A stretch of 64,000 bases of DNA from Burkholderiales bacterium. Lineage in GTDB: Bacteria; Pseudomonadota; Gammaproteobacteria; Burkholderiales; SG8-41. Positions within the stretch are counted from its first letter, which is position 1. The number at the start of each line of letters is the position of its first letter. Positions 7,979 through 16,990 of the stretch are shown piece by piece. The notes beneath the pieces are model-generated. The model searched no databases. It was not told the DNA's origin and worked only from the letters and a program-made list of their open reading frames with translations. The position numbers were made by a program, and so were the translations under genes. The DNA lies in the NCBI GenBank assembly GCA_030684405.1, contig JAUXYA010000011.1:434001-498000 (forward strand). The letters are read 5' to 3'.

Positions 7979-8437
7979 GGTATTGCGCAGGCGTATCGAC
8001 AGCACCCGCGCCATCGCAAACAGGAAATCGCGCGCAAGCGCCGGCTGATTCTCGCCGAAACAGGCGAAATCCTCGAAGGGCAACAGCAGCAGCGTGCCGT
8101 CGGTGACAGCCCAGACGTTAGCCGATCGCGGCTGGCCGTCAAAAAAGGATTGTTCGCCGAGCACGCTGCCGGCGCCGATGCGCGCCAGTGATGTCATGCT
8201 CACGCCATCGACATGGGTCACGCCGACTTCGAGCGAACCTGCCGCAACGATATAGAGGGTACGGTCCGCGGCAGCGCGCTGGATCACCACCTCACTGGCA
8301 CGGAAGGGCCGCGGCGCGGTGAACTGCAACAAAGCACCCCAGTGTTCATAATTCCAGTGCGGCAGAACGAGCGCATCGGGTGAGGCACGCTCGGGCCCGG
8401 CCTCAGCGAACACCGCAGCCCAATCAGCACCATTCAT
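7958..8437 (-). CDS. Cyclic nucleotide-binding domain protein
   Basis: The 159-residue product is essentially a single cNMP-binding beta-roll of the CRP family without a DNA-binding domain. Recognisable parts are YIVAAGSLEVGV, the GSVLGEQSFFDGQPRSANV segment matching the phosphate-binding cassette (GE...RSA), and the C-terminal helix. It could sense cAMP or c-di-GMP, or be an effector module; the sequence does not decide. It converges on envZ and lies 34 bases upstream, on the same strand, of the next gene thpR. Confidence 0.85.
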   Translation of the reverse strand: MNGADWAAVFAEAGPERASPDALVLPHWNYEHWGALLQFTAPRPFRASEVVIQRAAADRTLYIVAAGSLEVGVTHVDGVSMTSLARIGAGSVLGEQSFFDGQPRSANVWAVTDGTLLLLPFEDFACFGENQPALARDFLFAMARVLSIRLRNTSFRLRR

Positions 8438-8471
8438 AGGATCCTTTCCTGCAATACAGCTTGGTGGCCGA

Positions 8472-9023
8472 TTATAGTCCCCGGGTCAGCGGCCAGGCCC
8501 CGAGGACGCGGTAGCGCGCGCCGCCGGCGCTGCGCTCGGACGCGACCAGCACGAATTCAGACACCCGCCAAAGCGGCAGGTAGCAAGGCAGCGCCACAGG
8601 CGCGCAACGTACATCGCGCAGCAGCGTCACATGGGGCAGGAAACGCCGGCGCTCCGTGTGAAAGGCCGCCGCACGCAAACTGCCGGCCAGAGTCTCGACC
8701 AGCGCCTGCAGCCCGGGTGGACAGTCCCGTGGCGCCGCCCACACCAGGTGCTGGCGCGGCCACCAGCCGATGCGCTCGAGGATCAGCGCGAACGGCGCCA
8801 GGTTCGCAGCCTCAGCGGCGATGCGCGACAGTTCCGAGAGGCGCGCCCCATCGATGTCGCCAAGGAATGCCAGCGTCAGGTGCAGATTGCTTGCCGCCGT
8901 GGCGCGGCCCCCGCACTCATCCTGCAGCGACTTCGCCTGCGCTGCCAGTGCAGAACGCAAACTGGCGTCCGGCCACAGCGCAAAAAAAAGCCGCAGCGGG
9001 CGGCCTGGCAGGATGCCGTTCAG
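8472..9023 (-). CDS. thpR: RNA 2',3'-cyclic phosphodiesterase (2H/LigT family); non-canonical start
   Basis: ThpR opens 2',3'-cyclic phosphates on RNA ends. The product, about 183 residues, has both 2H-family motifs, HLTLAF (near residue 48) and HVTLL (near residue 133), and the family's opening RLFFALWP. No ATG, GTG or TTG lies between the end of ispF and RLFFALWP. The best candidate is a CTG whose bases 2-3 overlap the ispF TGA, with GGAACGGACGG upstream, so initiation may depend on coupling to ispF. The gene identity is firm; the exact start is not. Confidence 0.82.
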   Translation of the reverse strand: MNGILPGRPLRLFFALWPDASLRSALAAQAKSLQDECGGRATAASNLHLTLAFLGDIDGARLSELSRIAAEAANLAPFALILERIGWWPRQHLVWAAPRDCPPGLQALVETLAGSLRAAAFHTERRRFLPHVTLLRDVRCAPVALPCYLPLWRVSEFVLVASERSAGGARYRVLGAWPLTRGL

Positions 9024-9523
9024 CCGTCCGTTCCGCGCGCAGGTACGGAATCGCGCTCGATCAGCGCCACGACCTCCGCAACGATGCCCTCGCCGCGCCC
9101 GACAAAGCCGAGCTTCTCGGCAGTCTTGGCCTTGATATTGACCTCTGACTCGGCAATGCCGACGTCGGCGGCGATATTCGCCTGCATGCCGGGAATGTGC
9201 GGCGCCATTTTCGGCGCCTGCGCAATGATGGTCGCATCGACATTGACCACCGTATACCCCCGCTCCCGCAGCAGCATCATCACGGCACGCAGCAGCTCGC
9301 GGCTGTCGATGCCCTTGTAGCGCGGATCGGTGTCGGGAAAATGGCGGCCGATGTCGCCGAGACCGGCGGCACCGATCAACGCGTCGCACAGCGCGTGCAG
9401 CAGCACGTCAGCATCGGAATGGCCGGCAAGGCCGCGTTCGAAAGGTATATCGACGCCACCGATGATCAGCCGGCGGCCGTCGACCAGCGCATGCACATCG
9501 AAGCCCTGTCCGATACGGATCAT
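9020..9523 (-). CDS. ispF: 2-C-methyl-D-erythritol 2,4-cyclodiphosphate synthase
   Basis: IspF cyclises CDP-ME 2-phosphate in the MEP isoprenoid pathway. The 167-residue product has the zinc ligands in GFDVHAL (D8, H10) and the [19 protein letters not shown] motif near residue 34. It also has [11 protein letters not shown] and the C-terminal [15 protein letters not shown]. The start overlaps the ispD stop by 4 bases, the usual ispDF arrangement, and the stop overlaps the probable thpR start. Confidence 0.97.
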   Translation of the reverse strand: MIRIGQGFDVHALVDGRRLIIGGVDIPFERGLAGHSDADVLLHALCDALIGAAGLGDIGRHFPDTDPRYKGIDSRELLRAVMMLLRERGYTVVNVDATIIAQAPKMAPHIPGMQANIAADVGIAESEVNIKAKTAEKLGFVGRGEGIVAEVVALIERDSVPARGTDG

Positions 9524-10218
9524 TGCCGGTCCTGCCGTGTGAGAATCAGTGCGGCCAGTGCCAGGTCTTCCGGGTACGTGACCTTCAGGTTGGCCTCACT
9601 GCCGGCGATCAGCCGCGGCCGCGCGCCCGTCTGCTCGACTGCGCTGGCCTCGTCGGTGACCGCAGCGATGTCGGCACGACGCAAGGCCTCGATCAGCACC
9701 CGGTAGCGGAACATCTGCGGCGTCTGCGCCCGCCACAGTTGCTCGCGCGCCACGGTCTGCAGCACTTCGCCGTCGGAATTGGCGCGTTTCAGGGTGTCGG
9801 CGACGGGAACCGCCAGCAGCCCGCCAACAGGGTCATCACCGACTCCCGCGATCAAGCGGTCGATGTCGCCGGCGCTCAGGCAGGGCCGCGCGGCATCATG
9901 CACCAGCACCCAATCTGCGGCATCGATGGCATCGTTCGCGGCGAGCAGGCCGTTGAACACGCTGGCCGCACGCGTGTCACCACCGCAGTAGAGGGGCAGC
10001 AGCTTGTCGCCACAGGTGCTCCAGTCACAAGTGGCGAAGCGGCTGTCGCCCGGTGCCAGCACGACGAACACCTGACTGATCCGCGGATGCGCGCAAAGCA
10101 TCTGCACCGCATGCTGGATCAGCGGCCGGCCGGCGAGCGGCGCATATTGCTTGGGAAGGTCCGCGCCCATCCGGGAACCACTGCCTGCGGCAGGAATCAG
10201 AGCAACATGGCGCGGCAT
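9520..10218 (-). CDS. ispD: 2-C-methyl-D-erythritol 4-phosphate cytidylyltransferase
   Basis: IspD joins CTP and methylerythritol phosphate, the third step of the MEP pathway. The 232-residue product opens with the nucleotide-binding loop [18 protein letters not shown]. It carries [21 protein letters not shown] and the C-terminal TDEASAVE and [14 protein letters not shown] motifs. The ATG at 10218 is chosen because homology starts at [12 protein letters not shown]; the frame continues upstream to 10347 without family resemblance. Confidence 0.96.
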   Translation of the reverse strand: MPRHVALIPAAGSGSRMGADLPKQYAPLAGRPLIQHAVQMLCAHPRISQVFVVLAPGDSRFATCDWSTCGDKLLPLYCGGDTRAASVFNGLLAANDAIDAADWVLVHDAARPCLSAGDIDRLIAGVGDDPVGGLLAVPVADTLKRANSDGEVLQTVAREQLWRAQTPQMFRYRVLIEALRRADIAAVTDEASAVEQTGARPRLIAGSEANLKVTYPEDLALAALILTRQDRQ

Positions 10219-10326
10219 CGGCGGACTCGGCGTCGTAGAATCGGAACTGGACAGGCGGTGGATTGTATCAGCAGCCCGCATGCCGTCCGCAGCAAGCGGC
10301 AACGCGCGAACACCGATAATCGAATC

Positions 10327-10881
10327 ATGCCCGTCACTCCTGGACATCTACTGCTGCCTCTGGCCCGCACCGCGATCACCCGCGCGCTGGGCCACGACTC
10401 GGGCCTGAGCGCGGGCGATGCCGCCTGGCTGCATGCACCGGGCGCCGCCTTCGTCAGCCTGATCCGCGATGGACAGTTGCGCGGCCGCCGCGGCTCTCTG
10501 GATGCGGTACGTCCGCTGCGCGACGATGTCATGGCCAACGCCGTGGCAGCCGCCCTCCATGATCCCTGCTTCGGCCCGCTGCAGCCGGGCGAACTGGAGG
10601 ACACCCTCATCGAAATCAGCCTGCTGTCGCCGCCAGAGTCGCTGGACGCCTCAAGCGAGGATGCCGCGCTCGCCGCGATCCGCGCGGGTGTCGACGGCCT
10701 GGCGCTGCGCTACGGGCACCACCACGGTATTTTCCTGCCGGAAGCCTGGGCGGGGCATGCTGATCCCGCGGACTTCCTCGCGCATCTCAAGTACCGGGCC
10801 GGATTGCCTCCCGACTTCTGGGATCCCGCCATCGAATTGCGACGCTACAGCGTGACCTGCTGGCGCGAAGCGGAGCGCTGA
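10327..10881 (+). CDS. AMMECR1-domain protein (AmmeMemoRadiSam system protein A)
   Basis: The 184-residue product has the AMMECR1 fold signatures FVSLIRDGQLRGRRGSL near residue 40 and, in the second half, the usual ISLLSPPE and YGHHHGIFLPEAW segments. In other genomes this protein accompanies Memo-like and radical SAM proteins; neither is present here. Its TGA is directly followed by the ATG of the large HD-GYP sensor in the same frame, so the two are almost certainly cotranscribed. The biochemical function of the family is not established. Confidence 0.88.
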   Translation: MPVTPGHLLLPLARTAITRALGHDSGLSAGDAAWLHAPGAAFVSLIRDGQLRGRRGSLDAVRPLRDDVMANAVAAALHDPCFGPLQPGELEDTLIEISLLSPPESLDASSEDAALAAIRAGVDGLALRYGHHHGIFLPEAWAGHADPADFLAHLKYRAGLPPDFWDPAIELRRYSVTCWREAER

Positions 10882-13800
10882 ATGACCCGCAATCCGTCAA
10901 AACTGTCGCTGATTGCCACACTCGCTTATGTCCTGGTGGGCACTGGCTGGATCGTCATTGGCTTCTTCATCTCGAGCACTATCGATGACGGCGGCGAGAC
11001 CTCGCTGTTCGAGCTGTACAAGGGACTGGCTTTCATCGCCGTCACCGGCGGCACGCTGTTCCTCGTGCTGCGCTGGATGGACAGCGGGCCCGCCGGCGAC
11101 GGCAGCTTCGGCCAGATCGCCGAAGAGTTCCGGCACTCGATCCACATCAGCGAGCGCATCTTGCGCTGGCTGCCGCCGGGCCTCGCCGTCATCATCATCA
11201 CGCTGCTCTGCCTGCTGTTACTCGGTCTCGCCTGGGCCCGGGAGAACGCCCTCGTTGCCGGCGAACAGTCCGCCTCGGCGCTGCGCCACGCCATCGCCAC
11301 GCAGACCGGCAGCGCGATGCACGTGGTCGACCTGACGCTGAGAGAAATCGCGCATGACCTGGACCACGGACAGCTCGCTGACACCGAGCGCGAACTGCAG
11401 CGCCGCCTCGGCGACCGTTCCTCGCTGGTTCGTGCGATTTGGGTTGTCGACCATAATGGTCGGCTGATCCATGACTCCGACCGCAACACACCCGGCATCG
11501 ACTTTTCGGGACGCGACTACTTCAGCCATCACCGCGACAATCCGGGCAGCGGATTCCTCATCGGCTCCCCCCTGCGCAGCCTGACCACCGGCACCTGGTT
11601 CGTCAGTGCCAGCCGGGCGGTGCGCGGCCGGGACGGCGAATTCCTCGGGGTAGTCGTCGCGGCGCTGGACGCAGTACGTTTCGGCGACTACTGGCAAATG
11701 CCCGGACTCGACCGCGACGGCAGTATCGCGCTGTTCCGCGACGACGGCATCCTGCTGATGCGCAGCCCGCATGCAGACGGCGACATTGGCAAGTCCTTTA
11801 TGCATACGACGGCATGGCGGGAGCGCGTGCCCCGCGAAGAGGCCGGCGTCTACCGCGCGACAAGCAGCATCGACCGCACAGCGCGGATCTTCGGCTTCGG
11901 CCGGGTACCCGGTTATCCTGAACTGCTGGTGTTCGTCGGCATCTCGGAACAGCAGCTGCTGTCAGCATGGCGCCGCCTCGCGGCGATCAGTATCGGCAGC
12001 CTGCTGATCATCATCGGCGTGGTGGTCGCCCTGGCTTACATCCTGCTGCGCCAGCTGCGCTTGCGAATCCAATCTCAGAAAAAAGCGGCCGAGCTGGCGC
12101 GTTACCCGCTGCAGAACCGCAATCCCGTGCTCAGCGTCTCACACAGCGGCGAGTGGCTGTTCATGAACGAGGCCGCGAGGCAGCTGCTCCAGTCCACCCG
12201 CGGCACGCCTGACGCACAACAGCTTGATGCTGCCATCCAGTCCATCGCCGCGGAGATCGGACCCGGCGGCCGCGAATTTGTCGTCGGCACGCGCACCTAT
12301 TCCGCCTCCTATAATCCCCACGCCGACTACTGCGACATCTACCTGATGGACATCACGGCGCAGCGCCAGGGAGAAGGCCTGCTGCAGCTGTTCTTCGACC
12401 TGCCGTTCATCGGCATGGCCACTTTTTCGCCGGAAACCAGGAGCTGGCTGCGCTGCAATAACCGGCTCTGCGAAATCCTCGGCCTTTCCCGCGAGCAGTT
12501 GCTGCTGAAAACCTGGCCGGAATTGACACACCCCGACGACCTCGCCGAAGACCTCGCGAATTTCGACCGCGTGATGCGCGACGAAGCTGAAGGTTACGCA
12601 ATGGAGAAGCGCTTTCTGCGGCCGGACGGCACCACAGTTCATGTGGCCATGGACGCTCGCGCCGTGCGCCGCACCGACCGCTCAATCGAGCTCGTGATCT
12701 GTACCGTGCAGGACATCACCGAGCGCAAGCTGCGTGAACTGCAGCTGCGGCAGCAGCGCAATCTCTATGCCGCGCTGTCGGCCGCCAACGAGGCAATCAT
12801 CCGGCTGCGCGACCGTGACGCCCTGTTCTCCCGGACCTGCCGCATAGCCGTCGAAGAAGCCGGCTTTGCCTTTGCCTGGGTCGGCCTGCTCGACCCGGCA
12901 ACCGGGAAGGTAAACCCTGTGGCCCGCCACGGCGAGGACTCGGGCTATATCAACCGCCTGCAGGTCACCAGCGATTCGCAGCGCCCGGAAGGCCGCGGCG
13001 CCACCGGTCTGGTAATCCGCGAAGGCAAACACCACATCGTCAACGACATCCAGGCCGCACCCTATATGCAGCCCTGGCACGAGGCCGCCACCGAGGCCGG
13101 GGTCCATGCGTCCGCCAGCTTCCCGATCCTCCAGGGCGACAGGGTTATCGGCACACTCAACCTGTACGCGCGGCAACCCGATTGTTTCGACGCCGAAATC
13201 GTCCATCTGCTCGACGAGATGGCCGCCGGCCTGTCGCACGCGCTCGACACTCTGGAGAACGAGCGCCTGCGCGCCGACGCGATGGCTGCGTTGAAAGTCG
13301 CGGAGGAACGCTGGCAGTTCGCGCTGGAGGGCGGCGAACATGGCGTCTGGGAGTGGAACATGCAGACCGACGAGGTGTTTTTCTCGCGACAGTGGAAAGC
13401 CACGCTCGGTTATACCGAAACCGAAATCGGCAATACGCTGGACGCATGGAAATCAAGGGTGCACCCGGAAGATCTGCCGGAGGTGATGCGGCAGATCGAG
13501 CTGCATCTTGGCGGCAAAACGCCGATTTATGTCTCCGAACACCGCATGCTTCACCAAAACGGCGCCTACATCTGGATACTCGACCGCGGCAAGCTAACTA
13601 CGCGTACCGCCGACGGCAAACCCCTGATGATGATCGGCACCCACACCGACGTCACTGCGCGCCGCGAAGCTGATGCGCGGCTGCGCGAAAGCGAAGCCAA
13701 GTTCAAGGGACTGGTCGAACAGACGATTGTCGGCATCGCCATCGTCGACGGCGAATCGATGCTGTACGCCAATCCGCGCACCGCGGAAATCCTCGGTTAT

Positions 13801-14655
13801 GCGCCAGACGAAATCCTCGATACCGGCCTGCCACTGCTGATTCACCCGGAAGACTGGCCGGTGGTCGAACGCAAGATCGGCAGTGTGCTGTCGGGCAAAA
13901 CTGCCGACATCCGCCACGAGTTCCGCGCCCTGCGCAAGGACGGCAGCATTGTGCACCTTGGCGCCCACGGCAGCCGCGCCGAATACGCCGGACGCGCGGT
14001 GGTGATCAGCGTCGTGCAGGACATCACCGAGCGCCTGCAGAACGAACAACAGCTCGCCGACTATGTCGCCCAGCTCGAACGTTCGATCATGCGTACGGTG
14101 GAGGCGATTTCGCAAATGGTCGAAATGCGCGACCCCTACACCTCGGGTCACGAGCGGCGGGTCGGCGACCTTGCCGCGGCCATCGGACAGGAACTCGGCT
14201 TCGACGAACACCGCATCACCGGGCTGCGCATCGCCGGCACGGTGCACGATGTGGGCAAGATCACGATCCCCGCAGAAATCCTCTCCAAGCCGGGCAAACT
14301 AATGGCGGCCGAATATGAAATCGTCAAGACCCATGCCGAGAAAGGTTATGAGATCCTGAAGAACATCGACTTTCCCTGGCCGATAGCCAAGATTGTGTTG
14401 CAACACCACGAACGCCTGGACGGCAGTGGCTATCCGCAGGGCCTCAAGGACGGTGACATCATGATGGAAGCACGCATCCTTGCCATCGCCGATGTCGTCG
14501 AATCAATGGGCACCCACCGGCCCTACCGTCCGGCGCTGGGCCTGGAAGCCGCCTTGAAGGAAATCCTCGCCCACTCCGGCAGCCTCTACGATGCCCAGGT
14601 AGTGGCTGTGACCCTGCGTTTGTTCCGCGAACGGGGATACCGCCTGCCCGAATAA
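10882..14655 (+). CDS. Membrane Cache/PAS/GAF sensor with HD-GYP c-di-GMP phosphodiesterase domain
   Basis: This 1257-residue protein should sense an extracellular signal and hydrolyse cyclic di-GMP. In order it has two N-terminal TM helices (about 8-30 and 48-62), another TM near 95-117, a periplasmic double-Cache region, and a TM near 370-390. Two PAS regions (about 405-615), a GAF domain (about 640-790) and two more PAS/PAC domains (about 800-1055) follow. The C-terminal HD-GYP domain has intact metal and signature residues: H1122-D1123 in VHDVGK and G1183-Y-P in DGSGYPQGL. It follows the AMMECR1 gene without a spacer. An AT-rich element begins at its stop codon. Confidence 0.93.
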   Translation: MTRNPSKLSLIATLAYVLVGTGWIVIGFFISSTIDDGGETSLFELYKGLAFIAVTGGTLFLVLRWMDSGPAGDGSFGQIAEEFRHSIHISERILRWLPPGLAVIIITLLCLLLLGLAWARENALVAGEQSASALRHAIATQTGSAMHVVDLTLREIAHDLDHGQLADTERELQRRLGDRSSLVRAIWVVDHNGRLIHDSDRNTPGIDFSGRDYFSHHRDNPGSGFLIGSPLRSLTTGTWFVSASRAVRGRDGEFLGVVVAALDAVRFGDYWQMPGLDRDGSIALFRDDGILLMRSPHADGDIGKSFMHTTAWRERVPREEAGVYRATSSIDRTARIFGFGRVPGYPELLVFVGISEQQLLSAWRRLAAISIGSLLIIIGVVVALAYILLRQLRLRIQSQKKAAELARYPLQNRNPVLSVSHSGEWLFMNEAARQLLQSTRGTPDAQQLDAAIQSIAAEIGPGGREFVVGTRTYSASYNPHADYCDIYLMDITAQRQGEGLLQLFFDLPFIGMATFSPETRSWLRCNNRLCEILGLSREQLLLKTWPELTHPDDLAEDLANFDRVMRDEAEGYAMEKRFLRPDGTTVHVAMDARAVRRTDRSIELVICTVQDITERKLRELQLRQQRNLYAALSAANEAIIRLRDRDALFSRTCRIAVEEAGFAFAWVGLLDPATGKVNPVARHGEDSGYINRLQVTSDSQRPEGRGATGLVIREGKHHIVNDIQAAPYMQPWHEAATEAGVHASASFPILQGDRVIGTLNLYARQPDCFDAEIVHLLDEMAAGLSHALDTLENERLRADAMAALKVAEERWQFALEGGEHGVWEWNMQTDEVFFSRQWKATLGYTETEIGNTLDAWKSRVHPEDLPEVMRQIELHLGGKTPIYVSEHRMLHQNGAYIWILDRGKLTTRTADGKPLMMIGTHTDVTARREADARLRESEAKFKGLVEQTIVGIAIVDGESMLYANPRTAEILGYAPDEILDTGLPLLIHPEDWPVVERKIGSVLSGKTADIRHEFRALRKDGSIVHLGAHGSRAEYAGRAVVISVVQDITERLQNEQQLADYVAQLERSIMRTVEAISQMVEMRDPYTSGHERRVGDLAAAIGQELGFDEHRITGLRIAGTVHDVGKITIPAEILSKPGKLMAAEYEIVKTHAEKGYEILKNIDFPWPIAKIVLQHHERLDGSGYPQGLKDGDIMMEARILAIADVVESMGTHRPYRPALGLEAALKEILAHSGSLYDAQVVAVTLRLFRERGYRLPE

Positions 14656-14686
14656 AATTTCAACAAAAACAAATACTTATGAATAT
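14651..14686 (+). repeat. AT-rich dispersed element, copy 2, spanning a stop and the next start
   Basis: The core AAAACAAATACTTATGAATA sits in the 23-base gap between the HD-GYP gene and the transporter gene. The TAA stop of the first gene and the ATG start of the second both lie within the element. It closely resembles copy 9 at 61470-61508. Confidence 0.6.
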
Positions 14687-16307
14687 CTCTCAAGGGCTGT
14701 GGGCGTGGCTGGACCGCAACATCTTCGAACTCGGGCGCGAAATGCGCCTGTCTTATCTGCCGCCGCTGATGGTCTATATGGCCGCCGGCATCTCCGGCCT
14801 CACCGGCATCGTCGGCACTTTTTTCGTCAAGGAGTATCTCGGCCTGTCAGCGGCCTTCCTTGCCGCACTCGGTTTTTGGGCCGGCATTCCCTGGGCGCTG
14901 AAAATGCCGCTGGGCCACCTCGTCGACCTGATCTGGCGCTGGAAAAGCGCGATGGTCTTCCTCGGCGCCGGCATGATCGCCGCCAGCCTGTCGGTGATGA
15001 TCGGCCTGCTGACCGACCGCGAGGCAATGGCGGCGCTGATGTCTCCAGGGGCCTGGTACGTGGCCAGCGTACTGCTTGGCTCGGTGGGCTATGTGCTGCA
15101 GGACGTGGTCGCCGACGCGATGACCGTCGAAGCCGTGCCGCGCGTCGACGCGCAGGGCAATCCCGTCGATCCCGCCCGGCGCAAGCTGATGAACACGACC
15201 ATGCAGACGCTGGGGCGCGTGGCCATCATCGGCGGCGGCGTGCTGGTGGCGGTCGTCAATCTCTACCTGTTCAGCGGCGTGCACGCGCTGTCAGAGGCGG
15301 AGAAAGTCGACATCTACCGCCGCATTTACCTGATGGCGCTGTGCATCCCCGCCATTTCGGTGGCCGGCGTGCTGTCGGCGATGTGGCTGCGCCGGCGCGA
15401 CGCGCAGCGGCTGCGCGCCCAGGGCCGCAGCGGCGCCGAGGTCGAATTACTGCTCAGCGGCCGCATCGAGACCACGCAGCCGAACTGGTGGATTCTTGGC
15501 GGTAGCGGAGTGTTTGTCGCCTTCACACTCGCCATGGGCTTCAGCAATCTGCCGTACAACCAGGAGATCATCTTCGCCGGTTCCTTCGGCATCATCAGTT
15601 TTCTGCTGCTGCGTCTGTTTCGCGAACTGGAGCCCGACATACGCGCAACCATGCTTGGCACGGTCATCGTCATATTCGTGTTCCGCGCGATCCCCGGTCC
15701 CGGCGAAGGCATTACCTGGTGGTTCATCGACGAACTGAGGTTCGACCAGCATTTCATCGCCATCCTCTCGCTGATCGGCTCGGTGCTGACACTGGCCGGC
15801 ATGTTCATCTTCCGCCGCTTCATGGCCGACCACTCGATCGCCTATGTCGTCGGCGCGTTGACGCTGCTCGGCGGTCTGCTGTCCCTGCCCTATGTCGGCA
15901 TGTATTTCGGCCTGCACCAGTGGACCGCAGCGATGACCGGCGGCGTGGTCGATGCCCGCTTCATTGCGCTGGTCAACACCGCTCTGGAATCGCCACTGGG
16001 CCAGATCGCGATGATCCCAATGCTTGCCTGGATCGCCAATTCGGCGCCGGCACACCTGAAGGCCACCTATTTCGCGGTGATGGCCTCCTTCACCAACCTC
16101 GCACTGTCGGCCTCGGCGCTGGGCACCAAGTACCTCAACCAGATTTATATCGTGTCGCGCGAGGTCAAGGACAAGACCGGAGCGGTGACTGTTCCCGCCG
16201 ACTACAGCCAGCTCGGTGAACTCCTGATCGTACAGCTGATCATAGCGGTAGGCTTGCCCTTCGCTGCGATTGCCCTGATCCGCATGATGCGGATGCGCAG
16301 CGCCTGA
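14679..16307 (+). CDS. BT1/folate-biopterin transporter-like MFS permease
   Basis: The 542-residue product is a polytopic membrane protein with about 12 hydrophobic spans. Segments such as LSYLPPLMVYMAAGISGLTG, GFWAGIPWALKMPLGHLVDL and GYVLQDVVADAMTVEAV resemble the BT1 branch of the major facilitator superfamily; the last carries the conserved DxxADA-type motif. Substrate is unknown. The ATG at 14679 lies inside an AT-rich element and has no visible Shine-Dalgarno sequence, so the start is plausible rather than proven. A same-strand alarmone hydrolase gene follows after 14 bases. Confidence 0.75.
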   Translation: MNISQGLWAWLDRNIFELGREMRLSYLPPLMVYMAAGISGLTGIVGTFFVKEYLGLSAAFLAALGFWAGIPWALKMPLGHLVDLIWRWKSAMVFLGAGMIAASLSVMIGLLTDREAMAALMSPGAWYVASVLLGSVGYVLQDVVADAMTVEAVPRVDAQGNPVDPARRKLMNTTMQTLGRVAIIGGGVLVAVVNLYLFSGVHALSEAEKVDIYRRIYLMALCIPAISVAGVLSAMWLRRRDAQRLRAQGRSGAEVELLLSGRIETTQPNWWILGGSGVFVAFTLAMGFSNLPYNQEIIFAGSFGIISFLLLRLFRELEPDIRATMLGTVIVIFVFRAIPGPGEGITWWFIDELRFDQHFIAILSLIGSVLTLAGMFIFRRFMADHSIAYVVGALTLLGGLLSLPYVGMYFGLHQWTAAMTGGVVDARFIALVNTALESPLGQIAMIPMLAWIANSAPAHLKATYFAVMASFTNLALSASALGTKYLNQIYIVSREVKDKTGAVTVPADYSQLGELLIVQLIIAVGLPFAAIALIRMMRMRSA

Positions 16308-16321
16308 AACCGGACACTTCC

Positions 16322-16879
16322 ATGGGCCTGCGCGATCTGCCTCGCACTGAACCCGGCACCACGGACCTCGTCCTCCGCGCCGTGGCCTTCGCCGCGCACA
16401 AGCACCGCGACCAGCGACGCAAGGACAAGGAAGCCTCGCCTTACATCAACCACCCGATAGAACTCGCGCACGTGCTGTGGGATGAAGGCGAGGTGCGCGA
16501 TCCTCTGGTGATCGCCGCAGCCCTGCTCCATGACACGCTGGAAGACACTGAAACCTCCTGGCAGGAGCTGCGCGGCGAATTCGGAGAGGAAATCGCCGAC
16601 ATCGTGCTCGAGGTCACCGACACGCAGTGGATCAAGAAGGAATTGCGCAAGCGCCTGCAGGTGGCAAAAGCCAGACACTCCAGCGAGTGCGCCCGCCTGG
16701 TCAAGCTCGCCGACAAGATCTGCAACGTGCGTGACCTCGTCACCCGCGCACCCGATGGCTGGTCGCTGGAGCGCAAACGCCAGTACTTCGACTGGGCCAG
16801 GGAAGTCGTCGACCGCCTGCGCGGAACTCATCCGGAGCTGGAGCGGCGGTTTGATGAGGTCTACGCCTTGAGGCCGTGA
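16322..16879 (+). CDS. MESH1-like HD-domain (p)ppGpp hydrolase
   Basis: The 185-residue protein is a stand-alone HD hydrolase of the RelA/SpoT hydrolase type, expected to remove the 3'-pyrophosphate of (p)ppGpp. Visible motifs are YINHPIELAHVL, the HD pair H70-D71 in LLHDTLEDT, the ED-containing strand, and LVKLADKICNVRDL with its Asp and Asn. The closing GWSLERKRQYFDWAREVVDRL is very like animal MESH1. There is no synthetase or regulatory domain. It follows the BT1 transporter by 14 bases. Hydrolase identity is strong; in vivo substrate is inferred from the family. Confidence 0.85.
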   Translation: MGLRDLPRTEPGTTDLVLRAVAFAAHKHRDQRRKDKEASPYINHPIELAHVLWDEGEVRDPLVIAAALLHDTLEDTETSWQELRGEFGEEIADIVLEVTDTQWIKKELRKRLQVAKARHSSECARLVKLADKICNVRDLVTRAPDGWSLERKRQYFDWAREVVDRLRGTHPELERRFDEVYALRP

Positions 16880-16916
16880 GCGGTGGATCACAACCCGAGG
16901 CGTGCAGTGCCATAAT

Positions 16917-16987
16917 TTACCGTTTACCATTCACTACCCATTTACCGCTTACTGCTCGCCATTCACCATTCACCATTTACCATTCAC
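16917..16987 (+). repeat. Tandem heptad repeats (TTTACCN/ATTCACC units)
   Basis: About ten seven-base units of the types TTTACCG, TTTACCA, ATTCACC and CTTACTG run up to 4 bases before the ATG of the enolase-superfamily gene. They are the same unit family as at 6508-6655, here without an inverted partner arm. They occupy the position where a ribosome-binding site would be expected. Confidence 0.7.
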
Positions 16988-16990
16988 TTT

